DNA of 6,046 nucleotides from Acidimicrobiia bacterium (GCA_018882825.1 VERC01000150.1:1-6046); one strand, 5' to 3'; counted from the first letter of the stretch, positions 1 through 6,046 are shown. The notes: generated by a model from the letters alone, not told the origin. Program-made: numbers and translations.

Positions 1-1
1 G

Positions 2-769
2 GTGTCGACCGCCGCTGTGGCTGCCGTGGCACTCGGCTGTTCGGTGACCGTCCGGTCCACCACCGAGGTCACTTCCTCGTCGACGGTGGCGCCATCGGTG
101 ACGAGTTCGTCGACCACCACCTCGGTGGTGCCCTCGACCACGACGCTGCCCATGGCTCCTCTGCCGGCGCCTGCGCCGGCCCCGGCTCCCGCACCGGCTC
201 CGACCTCGTCACGGGATCGACTCGCCGTCCTCGCCGTCGACGATCGACCGAGTCCGGCCGGGGTCTATCGCCGGGAGGACTGGCCCCACTGGTCCGATAC
301 CGACGGCAATGGCTGCGACGCGCGGCAGGACGCGCTCGTCACCTGGTCGACGTCGCCGGCGACGGTGAACCGCGCCGGTGGTTGTCGGGTGGTGGCCGGC
401 TGGTGGGTCTCGCCCTATGACGGACGGACGACCAACAACCCATCGGACTTCGACGTCGATCACCTCGTCCCGCTCGAGAACGCCTTCGAGTCCGGTGGAT
501 GGCGCTGGACCGCAGGTCAGCGGCGCGCCTTCGCCAACGATCAACGCGGGCTGGTCCCCACCTCGGCATCGTCGAACCGTTCGAAGGGTTCCCGCACTCC
601 CGACGAGTGGCGACCCGCCGACCGATCGTCATGGTGCGCGTATGCCGGAGGATGGGTGGCCGTGAAGCAGCAGTGGTCGCTCACCGTCACCACCCGTGAG
701 CGTGATGCACTCGGTCAGATGCTCGACACCTGCACGTTGGTCTCTCCGGTGTGGCCCGAGCGCAACTGA
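2..769 (+). CDS. Secreted/lipoprotein HNH (DUF1524-type) endonuclease, probably 5'-partial
   Basis: Predicted exported HNH-superfamily nuclease; the family hydrolyses DNA with a beta-beta-alpha metal site, but the substrate here is unknown. The readable protein is 255 aa. Residues 1-13 are a hydrophobic Ala/Val stretch ending in ALGC, a near-lipobox with Cys13 as the possible lipidated residue. No charged n-region is present and only one base precedes the GTG, so the true start probably lies outside the window. Residues 19-50 are Ser/Thr-rich and 53-67 are a Pro-Ala linker, which looks like a flexible extracytoplasmic tether. The catalytic domain covers about 72-250: DVDHLVPLENAF at 151-162 (His154 the likely general base), FAND at 177-180, and NRSKGSRTPDEW at 192-203, the family's NRSKG...P.EW signature. 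Cysteines 105/128 and 212/244 could form disulfides, which fits export. It converges on glnE with a 4-base gap. The family is clear; biological role (nutrient scavenging, competition) is inference. Confidence 0.85.
   Translation: MSTAAVAAVALGCSVTVRSTTEVTSSSTVAPSVTSSSTTTSVVPSTTTLPMAPLPAPAPAPAPAPAPTSSRDRLAVLAVDDRPSPAGVYRREDWPHWSDTDGNGCDARQDALVTWSTSPATVNRAGGCRVVAGWWVSPYDGRTTNNPSDFDVDHLVPLENAFESGGWRWTAGQRRAFANDQRGLVPTSASSNRSKGSRTPDEWRPADRSSWCAYAGGWVAVKQQWSLTVTTRERDALGQMLDTCTLVSPVWPERN
164..202 (+). repeat. Pro-Ala dipeptide-coding repeat (linker)
   Basis: A run of alternating Pro and Ala codons encodes residues 55-67 of the HNH nuclease (PAPAPAPAPAPAP). It follows a Ser/Thr-rich stretch and sits between the membrane anchor/signal region and the nuclease domain. 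Synonymous codons vary (ccg, cct, gcc, gct, gca), so it is a selected protein linker rather than a perfect DNA microsatellite. Confidence 0.8.
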
Positions 770-773
770 GGAC

Positions 774-3494
774 TCAGCGACGACCGGGAAGGCCGTAGAA
801 CACCCGCTCCACCACGGCCCGAGCCCGACGCGTCACACGCCGATAGTGCTCGCGCAACGCACCCGGTGTGGTGTCCATCGCCCGGGCCAACCACAGCAGT
901 GATTCGGGTTGGGTGGGGAGTGAATCCCCCGGGCCGCTGTTGACGAGGAACCATCGATTGCGGACCTGTTCGCAGAACTCGTAGGACTCGGCGAGGACTG
1001 CGGCATCGTCGCCGTCGAGCGCGCCGTGTCTGGCCAGCGACGCAATGGCGTCGAGCGTGCCGGTGGCGCGCACGCCGGCCTGCAACTGGAGCAACTGCGC
1101 CGTGAACTCGATGTCGGACAATGAACCGCGGCCGAGTTTCAGGTGGAAGTCGGGATCCTCGCCGATGGGGATCCGTTCGCTCTCGATACGGGCCTTCATC
1201 CGACGGATGTCGCGGACCTCCTCCTGCGACAGGCCGGGTTCCCAGATCGGCGCGGACAGGGTCTCGAGGAGTTCGGTTCCGAGGTCGGCGTCGCCGGCCA
1301 CGACCCGGGCTCGGGTCATGGCCTGGCGTTCCCAGGTCAGGGCCTGTCCCCGCCAGTAGGTCGACCACGAGTCGAGACTGCGCGACAGCGGTCCGTTCTT
1401 CCCCTCGGGTCGGAGGTCGGCATCGATCTCGTAGAGGCGTGTCGCCGGGGTGGTGCCGGCGACCATACGCATCAGCGACTGTGCCACCCGGCGCGCCTCG
1501 TCGATGTCGACGGCCTTCGTGCCGCGGTGGACGAAGGCGAGGTCGAGGTCGCTGGCGTAGGCGAGTTCGGAGCCACCGAAGCGCCCGAGTCCGATCACGG
1601 CGAACTCGACCTGCGGTTCGATGGCGACGAGCGCGGAGCGCAGGGTGGCCTCGGCCAGTGCGGTGAGGTCGCGGCCGACCTGTCGCACATCGGCTGCGCC
1701 GGAGATGTCGCGTGCTCCGATACCGAGGAGATTGCGCTGCTGCCATCGACGCAGCGACGACTGACGTTCGGCGTCGCCCTCGCGCAGTCGCAACGAGGTC
1801 GACGCCCGGTCGACGAGGACCTCGACCGGCTGGGTGACGAGTCGTTCCGGATCGTCGAGACGGGCGACGAGATCGGGATTGGCGGCGACGATGTCGCCGA
1901 GCAACCGGCTCGTGCCGGCCAGTGTGCACAGCGCCCGCGCCGCCGCCGGGGAGTCCCGGAACGTCTCGGCGATCTGGCGCGACGCTCGCGGTCCGGTGAG
2001 GAGATTGCGCACCTGGAGCAGACCGAGATCGGGATCAGGGGATGTCGACAGCCAGTCGAGCAGGAGGGGGAGCAACTGCAACATCAGACGGCTGGAGCGA
2101 CTCAGACCGCGGGTGAGATCACCCATCGCCGCCTGGGTCCGCACCGCATCGATGAAACCGAACGCCTGCAGGCGGGCCGTCGTCGCCTCCGGACCGAGCA
2201 GGGTGTCGGCGGAACTGGTGGCCGCGAACGCCTCGAGCAGGGGACGGAAGTAGACGCGTTCATGGATCGACCGCACGGTGGCCTGGGTCGCACGCAGATC
2301 ACGCAGCAACTGTTCGGCCGCGGTTCCCTCGGGGGCATCGCGCAGTCCCATCACACGGGCGAGATGATCGAGCTGTCGCTCGTCGTTCGGAACCGTGTGC
2401 ACCTGCTGCTCATCGACCAGCTGCAGTCGGTGCTCGACCGTGCGCAGCAGCCGATAGGCCGAGGCCATGTGCTCGCCATCGCTCTCGTCGATGTAGCCCT
2501 CGCGGGCCATCTCGGCGAGCACGGTCAGCGTGGTGGCCCCACGGAGGTCGGGATCCAGGTGTCCATGCACGAGTTGCAACAACTGCACGGTGAACTCGAT
2601 GTCGCGGATCCCGCCCGGACCGCGTTTGATCTCCCGTGAGTCCACGCCACGGCGTGCCACCTCGGCCTCGGCCCTCGCCTTCATGGCGCGTAGTGAACGC
2701 AGGGCATCGGCGTCGAACGGTCGGGCCCACAGCGCTCGCTGGGCCGCTTCCAACCAGCGGTCACCGAGGTCGGTGTCACCGGCCACCGGACGGGCCTTGA
2801 GCAGGGCCTGGAACTCCCATGGCTCGGCCCATGACCGCCAGTACGACTCATAGGACTCCGTCGACCGGACCAGCGGACCGTTCCGACCCTCGGGTCGCAG
2901 GTTGGCGTCCATGCGGAAGCACCGGCGGGCCACGTCCATGATCGCCCGGGCCCGACGCTCGAGGACTCGGGTCGATCCCTCACCCACGAACATCGCGTCG
3001 ATGTCGCTCGAGTAGTTCAGTTCCTCGCCTGCCAGCTTGCCCATGCCGATGACGGTGAGCGTGCCCTCGCCGTCCTCGGTGAGGCGGTGGGCATGGGCGA
3101 GCACCTGGCGACCGAGTCGGGCCAGCGCGTCACCCACCGTCTCGAGCGGGTCGAGCCCCACGAGATCGCGGGCCGCGATGCGAAGGAACTCGAGATCCCG
3201 CCATGCCACCAGTCGGTCGACATCGTCGATGTCGTCATCGGGTGGTCGATGTCCGGTGTCGGCGAGCACCCCGACCGACTCATGCGGTCGGGCCTCGATC
3301 ACCCTGGTGAGGGAACGACTGGCGGCCACCACCGCGACGAGCGATGCCGCGATCGCGGGGTCCTCGGCGGTCCGGTCCAACGCATCGGGCGCCTCCTCGG
3401 CGAGGCGCGCCAGCGCCACCCGCACGTTCACCGGCGCGGCGGAGCGTTCGGCCAGTTCGTCGAGGACGGCGGGAAGAGGGTGGTCGGGCGCCAC
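774..3494 (-). CDS. glnE: Bifunctional glutamine synthetase adenylyltransferase/adenylyl-removing enzyme GlnE
   Basis: Cytoplasmic regulator of nitrogen assimilation. It transfers AMP to the regulatory tyrosine of glutamine synthetase (inactivation) and removes it by phosphorolysis (activation), normally under PII control. The 906-aa protein shows the duplicated nucleotidyltransferase layout. The N-terminal (deadenylylase) half has GMGKLAGEELNYSSDID at 150-166, DANLRPEGRNGPL at 196-208 and KRGPGGIRDIEF at 290-301. The C-terminal (adenylylase) half has GLGRFGGSELAYASDLD at 635-651, DADLRPEGKNGPL at 691-703 and KLGRGSLSDIEF at 786-797. The metal-binding D-x-D pairs are intact in both (164/166 and 649/651). 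One small departure is Ala155, where most homologues have the second Gly of the GG pair. E. coli GlnE is 946 aa, so this one is slightly short, mostly at the N terminus. The GTG start is chosen because a TAGCCT box lies 7 bases upstream and no Shine-Dalgarno is seen. It is divergent from nadE and convergent with the HNH gene. Identification is firm. Confidence 0.97.
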   Translation of the reverse strand: MAPDHPLPAVLDELAERSAAPVNVRVALARLAEEAPDALDRTAEDPAIAASLVAVVAASRSLTRVIEARPHESVGVLADTGHRPPDDDIDDVDRLVAWRDLEFLRIAARDLVGLDPLETVGDALARLGRQVLAHAHRLTEDGEGTLTVIGMGKLAGEELNYSSDIDAMFVGEGSTRVLERRARAIMDVARRCFRMDANLRPEGRNGPLVRSTESYESYWRSWAEPWEFQALLKARPVAGDTDLGDRWLEAAQRALWARPFDADALRSLRAMKARAEAEVARRGVDSREIKRGPGGIRDIEFTVQLLQLVHGHLDPDLRGATTLTVLAEMAREGYIDESDGEHMASAYRLLRTVEHRLQLVDEQQVHTVPNDERQLDHLARVMGLRDAPEGTAAEQLLRDLRATQATVRSIHERVYFRPLLEAFAATSSADTLLGPEATTARLQAFGFIDAVRTQAAMGDLTRGLSRSSRLMLQLLPLLLDWLSTSPDPDLGLLQVRNLLTGPRASRQIAETFRDSPAAARALCTLAGTSRLLGDIVAANPDLVARLDDPERLVTQPVEVLVDRASTSLRLREGDAERQSSLRRWQQRNLLGIGARDISGAADVRQVGRDLTALAEATLRSALVAIEPQVEFAVIGLGRFGGSELAYASDLDLAFVHRGTKAVDIDEARRVAQSLMRMVAGTTPATRLYEIDADLRPEGKNGPLSRSLDSWSTYWRGQALTWERQAMTRARVVAGDADLGTELLETLSAPIWEPGLSQEEVRDIRRMKARIESERIPIGEDPDFHLKLGRGSLSDIEFTAQLLQLQAGVRATGTLDAIASLARHGALDGDDAAVLAESYEFCEQVRNRWFLVNSGPGDSLPTQPESLLWLARAMDTTPGALREHYRRVTRRARAVVERVFYGLPGRR

Positions 3495-3501
3495 GGATTC
3501 G

Positions 3502-3507
3502 AGGCTA
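3502..3507 (-). promoter_or_regulatory. Candidate -10 box of a leaderless glnE promoter
   Basis: On the minus strand the sequence reads TAGCCT followed by seven bases and then the GTG start of glnE. TAnnnT at this distance puts the expected transcription start at the start codon, and no purine-rich ribosome binding site lies between. No good -35 hexamer is visible; that zone is occupied by a perfect 14-base palindrome. The match is to the general actinobacterial -10 consensus; use in vivo is inferred. Confidence 0.55.
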
Positions 3508-3516
3508 GTGATCGCA

Positions 3517-3530
3517 CCTCGGCGCCGAGG
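3517..3530. promoter_or_regulatory. Perfect 14-bp palindrome in the -35 zone of glnE (candidate operator)
   Basis: CCTCGGCGCCGAGG is identical to its reverse complement. It spans about -36 to -23 relative to the predicted glnE start at 3494, immediately upstream of the -10 box. This is where a repressor or activator dimer would act. GC-rich DNA yields such palindromes by chance more readily than balanced DNA, and I do not recognise it as a known regulator site, so the operator role is inference. Confidence 0.35.
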
Positions 3531-3543
3531 CGGGTCCGCTCAC

Positions 3544-3560
3544 CCCGACTCGGAGTCGGG
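3544..3560. promoter_or_regulatory. Perfect 17-bp odd-centred dyad upstream of nadE (candidate operator)
   Basis: CCCGACTC-G-GAGTCGGG has perfectly complementary 8-base arms around a single central base. It covers about -48 to -32 relative to the predicted nadE start and overlaps the expected -35 position. The one-base loop makes an RNA hairpin terminator unlikely, and no T-run follows; a dimeric protein site fits better. NAD biosynthesis genes are regulated by NrtR or NiaR in some actinobacteria, but I cannot match this sequence to either motif. Confidence 0.4.
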
Positions 3561-3579
3561 CGTGTGGTCCGACGACCCG

Positions 3580-3585
3580 TAGTGT
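3580..3585 (+). promoter_or_regulatory. Candidate -10 box of a leaderless nadE promoter
   Basis: TAGTGT is followed by six bases and then the ATG of nadE. The geometry matches the glnE and 5326-gene boxes and predicts transcription beginning at the A of the ATG. There is no AGGAGG-like site upstream. The -35 zone has no canonical hexamer and carries the 17-bp dyad instead. Confidence 0.6.
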
Positions 3586-3591
3586 GCGGCC

Positions 3592-5316
3592 ATGGCCGTG
3601 CTCAGGGTCGGACTGGCGCAACTCGATACCGTCGTCGGCGACATCGATGGCAACACCGAGCGCATCCTCGCCACCATGGCCCGGGCCGAGGGACTCGGTT
3701 GCGATCTGCTCGTGTTCCCCGAACTGGCCATCACCGGCTATCCCCCCGAGGACCTGCTGTTGCGCTCGGGATTCGTGGCCGATGCCCGCGCCGCCCTCGA
3801 TCGGATCGTCTCGGCATCGGGTCGGTGCACCACGGTGGTGGGATTCCCCGAATCGGGAGTCGCCGACGGGCCCGGCGTCGCCGATCATCGCGAGGCGATC
3901 GTCGAGATCGCGCCCGTGGGTCGTCCGGTGCTGTTCAACGCTGCTGCGGTCTGCGCCGACGGCGTGTTGGCCGGTGTGTACCGCAAGCGCGAGTTGCCGA
4001 ACTACTCCGTGTTCGACGAGGAGCGTTACTTCGTGGCCGGCGACGGGCCGCTACCGATGTTCAGACTCGGGGCGGTCCCGTTCGGTGTGTCGATCTGCGA
4101 GGACGCGTGGACCGCGGAGGGACCGATCGCCGACCTCGGTGCCGGGGGCGCCCGTCTGGTGGTGAACCTCAACGCGTCGCCGTTCAACGTGGGCAAGGCC
4201 GACCAGCGCGCCGCTGTCGTCGCTGCCCGGGCCCGCGAGGCCGACGCGGTGATCGTGTACGTGAACCAGGTCGGCGGTCAGGACGAACTGGTCTTCGACG
4301 GCGATTCGATGATCGTCGCCGCCGATGGCACGGTCCTGGCCCGAGCACCCCGATTCGTCGAGGACCTCCATGTCGTCGACCTCGAGATCGACGGAGCACC
4401 CGAGGACCGGACCGGACGTCCCGCCGTCGAGCAGCTCGGTGTCATCCCCACCCTTGATGCCGACGCCGAGGTGTGGCAGGCCCTCGTGCTCGCCACCGCC
4501 GACTTCGTCCGCAAGAACGGCTTCACCGATGTCGTCGTGGGACTCTCCGGCGGTGTCGATTCCGCGTTGGTGGCCGCCATCGCCGTCGACGCGCTCGGAT
4601 CCGAGCACGTGCATGGTGTCCTGATGCCGTCGCGGTACTCGACCGAGCACTCGATCACCGACGCGGTGGCATTGGCCGACAACCTCGGTATCGAGCGACG
4701 GGTCATCCCCATCGAACCGGCCCATGCCGCCTTCATGGAGATGTTCGAGCCCTCCTTCGCCGGCCGCGACATCGGACTGGCCGAGGAGAACATGCAGAGT
4801 CGCGCCCGCGCCGTCGTGCTGATGGGTCTGTCGAACGCGTTCGGGTGGCTGTTGCTCAACACGGGGAACAAGTCGGAGTCTTCGGTCGGGTATTCGACGC
4901 TCTACGGCGACTCGGCCGGAGGGTTCGCCGTCATCCGTGACGTGTCGAAACTGCTGGTCTACCGGTTGTGTCGGTACCGCAACGCGGTCGCCGGACGCGA
5001 TCTCGTGCCCGAATCGGTGCTGTCCAAGCCACCATCGGCGGAGCTGCGGCCTGATCAACGCGACGATCAGAGCCTCCCGCCGTACGAGGAACTCGACCCG
5101 ATCCTCGAGTTGTACGTCGAGGGCGATCACTCGATCGACGAGATCATCGCTGCAGGACACGATCCTGCGGTCGTGCACCGGATCGTGTCCCTCGTCGATC
5201 TCGCCGAGTACAAGCGTCGACAGTCGCCGCCCGGGCCGAGGATCACCACGAAGTCGTTCGGCAAGGATCGGCGCCTGCCCATCGTCAACCGGTACCGACG
5301 CGACGGCGGTCGGTAG
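3592..5316 (+). CDS. nadE: Glutamine-dependent NAD+ synthetase (nitrilase domain + NAD synthase domain)
   Basis: Catalyses the last step of NAD+ synthesis in the cytoplasm: nicotinate adenine dinucleotide is amidated with ATP, using ammonia released from glutamine. The 574-aa protein has two domains. The N-terminal nitrilase-fold glutaminase (about 4-270) shows the full Glu-Lys-Cys triad: Glu44 in VFPELAITGYPPEDLL, Lys132 in YRKRELPNYSVFDEERYF, and Cys169 in GVSICEDAW. The C-terminal PP-loop ATP pyrophosphatase domain (about 290-574) has SGGVDS at 319-324, NTGNKSESSVGYSTLYGD at 423-440 and SKPPSAELRPDQRDD at 478-492. The length fits the shorter glutamine-dependent NadE form, not the ~680-aa mycobacterial form. 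The ATG start places the first nitrilase strand (VLRVGLAQLD) at residue 3 as expected and lies 6 bases after a TAGTGT box. It is divergent from glnE; a gene of unknown function follows after 9 bases. All key residues are present and identification is firm. Confidence 0.97.
   Translation: MAVLRVGLAQLDTVVGDIDGNTERILATMARAEGLGCDLLVFPELAITGYPPEDLLLRSGFVADARAALDRIVSASGRCTTVVGFPESGVADGPGVADHREAIVEIAPVGRPVLFNAAAVCADGVLAGVYRKRELPNYSVFDEERYFVAGDGPLPMFRLGAVPFGVSICEDAWTAEGPIADLGAGGARLVVNLNASPFNVGKADQRAAVVAARAREADAVIVYVNQVGGQDELVFDGDSMIVAADGTVLARAPRFVEDLHVVDLEIDGAPEDRTGRPAVEQLGVIPTLDADAEVWQALVLATADFVRKNGFTDVVVGLSGGVDSALVAAIAVDALGSEHVHGVLMPSRYSTEHSITDAVALADNLGIERRVIPIEPAHAAFMEMFEPSFAGRDIGLAEENMQSRARAVVLMGLSNAFGWLLLNTGNKSESSVGYSTLYGDSAGGFAVIRDVSKLLVYRLCRYRNAVAGRDLVPESVLSKPPSAELRPDQRDDQSLPPYEELDPILELYVEGDHSIDEIIAAGHDPAVVHRIVSLVDLAEYKRRQSPPGPRITTKSFGKDRRLPIVNRYRRDGGR
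5293..5315 (+). promoter_or_regulatory. Inverted repeat spanning the nadE stop codon and the next -10 box
   Basis: TACCGAC and GTCGGTA form complementary 7-base arms around a 9-base spacer. Allowing one bulged base, GG at 5291-5292 can also pair with CC at 5317-5318. The right arm includes the first two bases of the nadE stop codon and of the downstream TAGCCT box. It could be an operator on that box or a weak RNA hairpin at the nadE 3' end. No U-tract follows, so I do not call it a terminator. Confidence 0.3.
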
Positions 5317-5319
5317 CCT
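5314..5319 (+). promoter_or_regulatory. Candidate -10 box overlapping the nadE stop codon
   Basis: TAGCCT includes the nadE TAG stop and is followed by six bases and then ATG at 5326. It has the same spacing as the nadE box and the same hexamer as the glnE box. No ribosome binding site is visible for the downstream gene. This suggests independent leaderless transcription instead of, or as well as, readthrough from nadE. Confidence 0.5.
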
Positions 5320-5325
5320 GCGCCG

Positions 5326-5823
5326 ATGGGTCCGGGTGCAGCGGCAGCGATCGAGTGGATGGCGGCGCTGTGCCGGGCCGAGCAACTGGTGTTCGCGCTG
5401 CTCGGGGACGGCGCCACGCGCCACCCGTCGCCGGTGGCCTCGGTGCCGGCGGTGACGGTGGCCGATCGGGCCGGACACCGGGCCCGACTCTGGTACGAGG
5501 CGATGGACACCGACGATCCCGACACCCTCCTGCGTCCGTCGGACGCCGACTGGCGGGTGTGGGACCGCGTCCGGGCCCTCGTCGTCGATGACCTCACCCT
5601 CCTCGTCGTCGTGGCCGACGGACTTCTTCCTTGTCTGCGTCGAGCGTTGATCGCCCATGACGCCGGTGCCGGAGCCGCCAACGGTGTGGAGCGGTCGCTG
5701 GCCGAGCTCGACGCCGATCGGGAGGCGCTCGTCGATGCCCGGGCCCGGGTCGGCGCCGATCCGGCCGATCGGGCCCGTGCCGACCATGCCGCGGCCGAGG
5801 TACGGGCCGAGGCCGAGCGGGTG
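5326..5823 (+). CDS. Unrecognised Ala/Arg-rich helical protein, 3' end lost at a junction
   Basis: I do not recognise this protein. About 165 residues appear genuine, from the ATG at 5326 to the coding switch near 5820. Third codon positions are strongly G/C and serines are TCG (4 of 4), as expected for a real gene in this genome. Visible features are an N-terminal helix-like stretch (AAAAIEWMAALCRAEQLVFA, 5-24), a Trp-containing segment (56-80, WYEAM and DWRVWDRV), a hydrophobic stretch DDLTLLVVVADGLLPCL (88-104) that is short and flanked by charges for a membrane span, and an Ala/Arg/Glu/Asp-rich helical or coiled-coil region (122-165). The plus frame stays open to 6046, but from about 5824 that reading is antisense to FabH and shows weaker third-position bias, so I end the gene at the junction. 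It follows nadE by nine bases with its own possible promoter. A helical-bundle cytoplasmic protein is a guess from composition only. Confidence 0.6.
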
Positions 5824-5826
5824 GGC
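5805..5826. other. Probable chimeric junction between two unrelated sequences
   Basis: To the left, the plus-strand unknown gene carries the coding signal; to the right, the minus strand encodes FabH. FabH similarity runs convincingly through RIIEAVA (lowest base 5824), fades over HPLGL, and is lost by 5809, after which the same frame reads antisense sequence of the neighbour. The exact break cannot be fixed to better than about 20 bases because both sides are GC-rich. No insertion-sequence ends, target duplication or tRNA is visible here. An assembly join is the simplest explanation; a deletion or recombination event is the alternative. Confidence 0.6.
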
Positions 5827-6046
5827 GACCGCCTCGATGATGCGGACGTTGGCCTGGTGCGGGATGAAGCAGGCGACCTGGTCGGAGCTCACGCCCGCGT
5901 CGGCGAGCACGCGCTCGCAGGAGGACGCCATGACGCGCACCGCGAGCTTGAAGACCTCCTTGCCGTTCATGCGCAGGTAGTGCTCGCCGGCCGCGACGGT
6001 CTCCGCGGTGGCGGGCTTGGCCGAGCCTCCGGCCGCGGCGTAGAGC
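5809..6046 (-). CDS. fabH: Beta-ketoacyl-ACP synthase III (FabH), internal fragment missing both ends
   Basis: FabH starts fatty acid synthesis by condensing acyl-CoA with malonyl-ACP. About 79 residues are readable, entering from the right edge: GGSAKPATAETV, then HYLRMNGKEVFKLAVRV, then CFIPHQANVRIIEAVA. These match the conserved C-terminal half of FabH, roughly residues 182-260 of the 317-aa E. coli enzyme. PHQAN holds the catalytic His (codon 5857-5859). The nucleophilic Cys would lie beyond the right edge. The second catalytic residue, Asn of the GNTSA motif, and about 57 C-terminal residues are absent because the sequence switches near 5809-5824. No stop follows in this frame until 4051, deep within antisense nadE, so a continuous minus-strand protein is not credible. 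Arginine codons are all CGC (4 of 4), whereas the adjoining plus-strand gene prefers CGG (12 of 19), and serines are mostly TCC/AGC rather than TCG. This suggests DNA of different origin. The family call is firm; whether it is a broken gene or an assembly artefact is open. Confidence 0.85.

Noticed and set aside
766..777. CTGAG-GA-CTCAG dyad as a bidirectional terminator
   Set aside because: A 5-base stem with a 2-base loop and no T-run on either side cannot form a usable intrinsic terminator.
715..1929. 404-codon minus-strand frame overlapping glnE in another frame
   Set aside because: The product is Arg/Pro-rich, low-complexity and typical of an out-of-frame read of GC-rich coding DNA.
1143..2639. 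Long plus-strand reading frame (498 codons) opposite glnE
   Set aside because: It lies wholly antisense to the intact GlnE motifs; long antisense open frames are expected in high-GC genes and its protein shows no recognisable domain.
3087..4457. Plus-strand frame of 456 codons crossing the glnE-nadE intergenic region
   Set aside because: It is antisense to glnE and out of frame with nadE, with an Arg-rich product; both real genes are well supported by motifs.
4051..5970. A 639-codon minus-strand reading frame running from FabH through antisense nadE
   Set aside because: Only the part right of about 5809 is FabH; the rest is antisense to the firmly identified nadE and the unknown plus-strand gene, with no family resemblance. 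It is an artefact of the junction and of high GC.
5824..6046. Continuation of the plus-strand unknown gene to the window end
   Set aside because: The frame stays open, but the opposite strand here encodes conserved FabH and the plus-frame third-position bias weakens, so this part is a shadow.
1..6046. CRISPR array, tRNA/rRNA gene, insertion sequence or defence/toxin cluster
   Set aside because: I saw no direct repeats with spacers, no cloverleaf or rRNA motifs, no transposase and no terminal inverted repeats. The HNH protein looks exported, so it is not evidence for a restriction system. No novel system is supported.

Overview
The window is high-GC DNA with strongly G/C-biased third codon positions. 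Three features suggest a high-GC actinobacterium, possibly of the Acidimicrobiia type: an actinobacterial-style GlnE, a nitrilase-fused glutamine-dependent NadE, and TAGnnT -10 boxes 6-7 bases upstream of start codons that have no Shine-Dalgarno sequence. The lineage is inferred from style and not proven.

Layout, left to right. Positions 2-769 (+) encode a secreted or lipoprotein HNH (DUF1524-type) endonuclease whose extreme N terminus is probably cut by the window edge. It converges on glnE (774-3494, -), the two-domain glutamine synthetase adenylyltransferase/adenylyl-removing enzyme, with only 4 bases between the stop codons. A 97-base divergent promoter region (3495-3591) separates glnE from nadE (3592-5316, +), the glutamine-dependent NAD+ synthetase. 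Each of these two genes has its own TAGnnT box and a perfect dyad in its -35 zone. A third gene of unknown function starts at 5326, nine bases after the nadE stop codon, and its candidate -10 box overlaps that stop codon.

Near 5805-5826 the coding signal switches abruptly. From there to the right edge the minus strand encodes an unmistakable piece of FabH (beta-ketoacyl-ACP synthase III), including its HQAN motif, but its last ~57 residues are missing and the unknown plus-strand gene loses its 3' end. The FabH piece also uses different codons from its neighbour. The simplest reading is a chimeric assembly join or a recent rearrangement, so neither the 3' end of the unknown gene nor any fusion read across the join should be trusted.

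Functionally, glnE and nadE are both tied to glutamine: GlnE sets glutamine synthetase activity, and NadE consumes glutamine as its amide donor. They are otherwise housekeeping genes. I see no convincing new multigene system, CRISPR array, mobile element or RNA gene. The points worth a second look are the 3' junction and the three leaderless-type promoters with their dyads.
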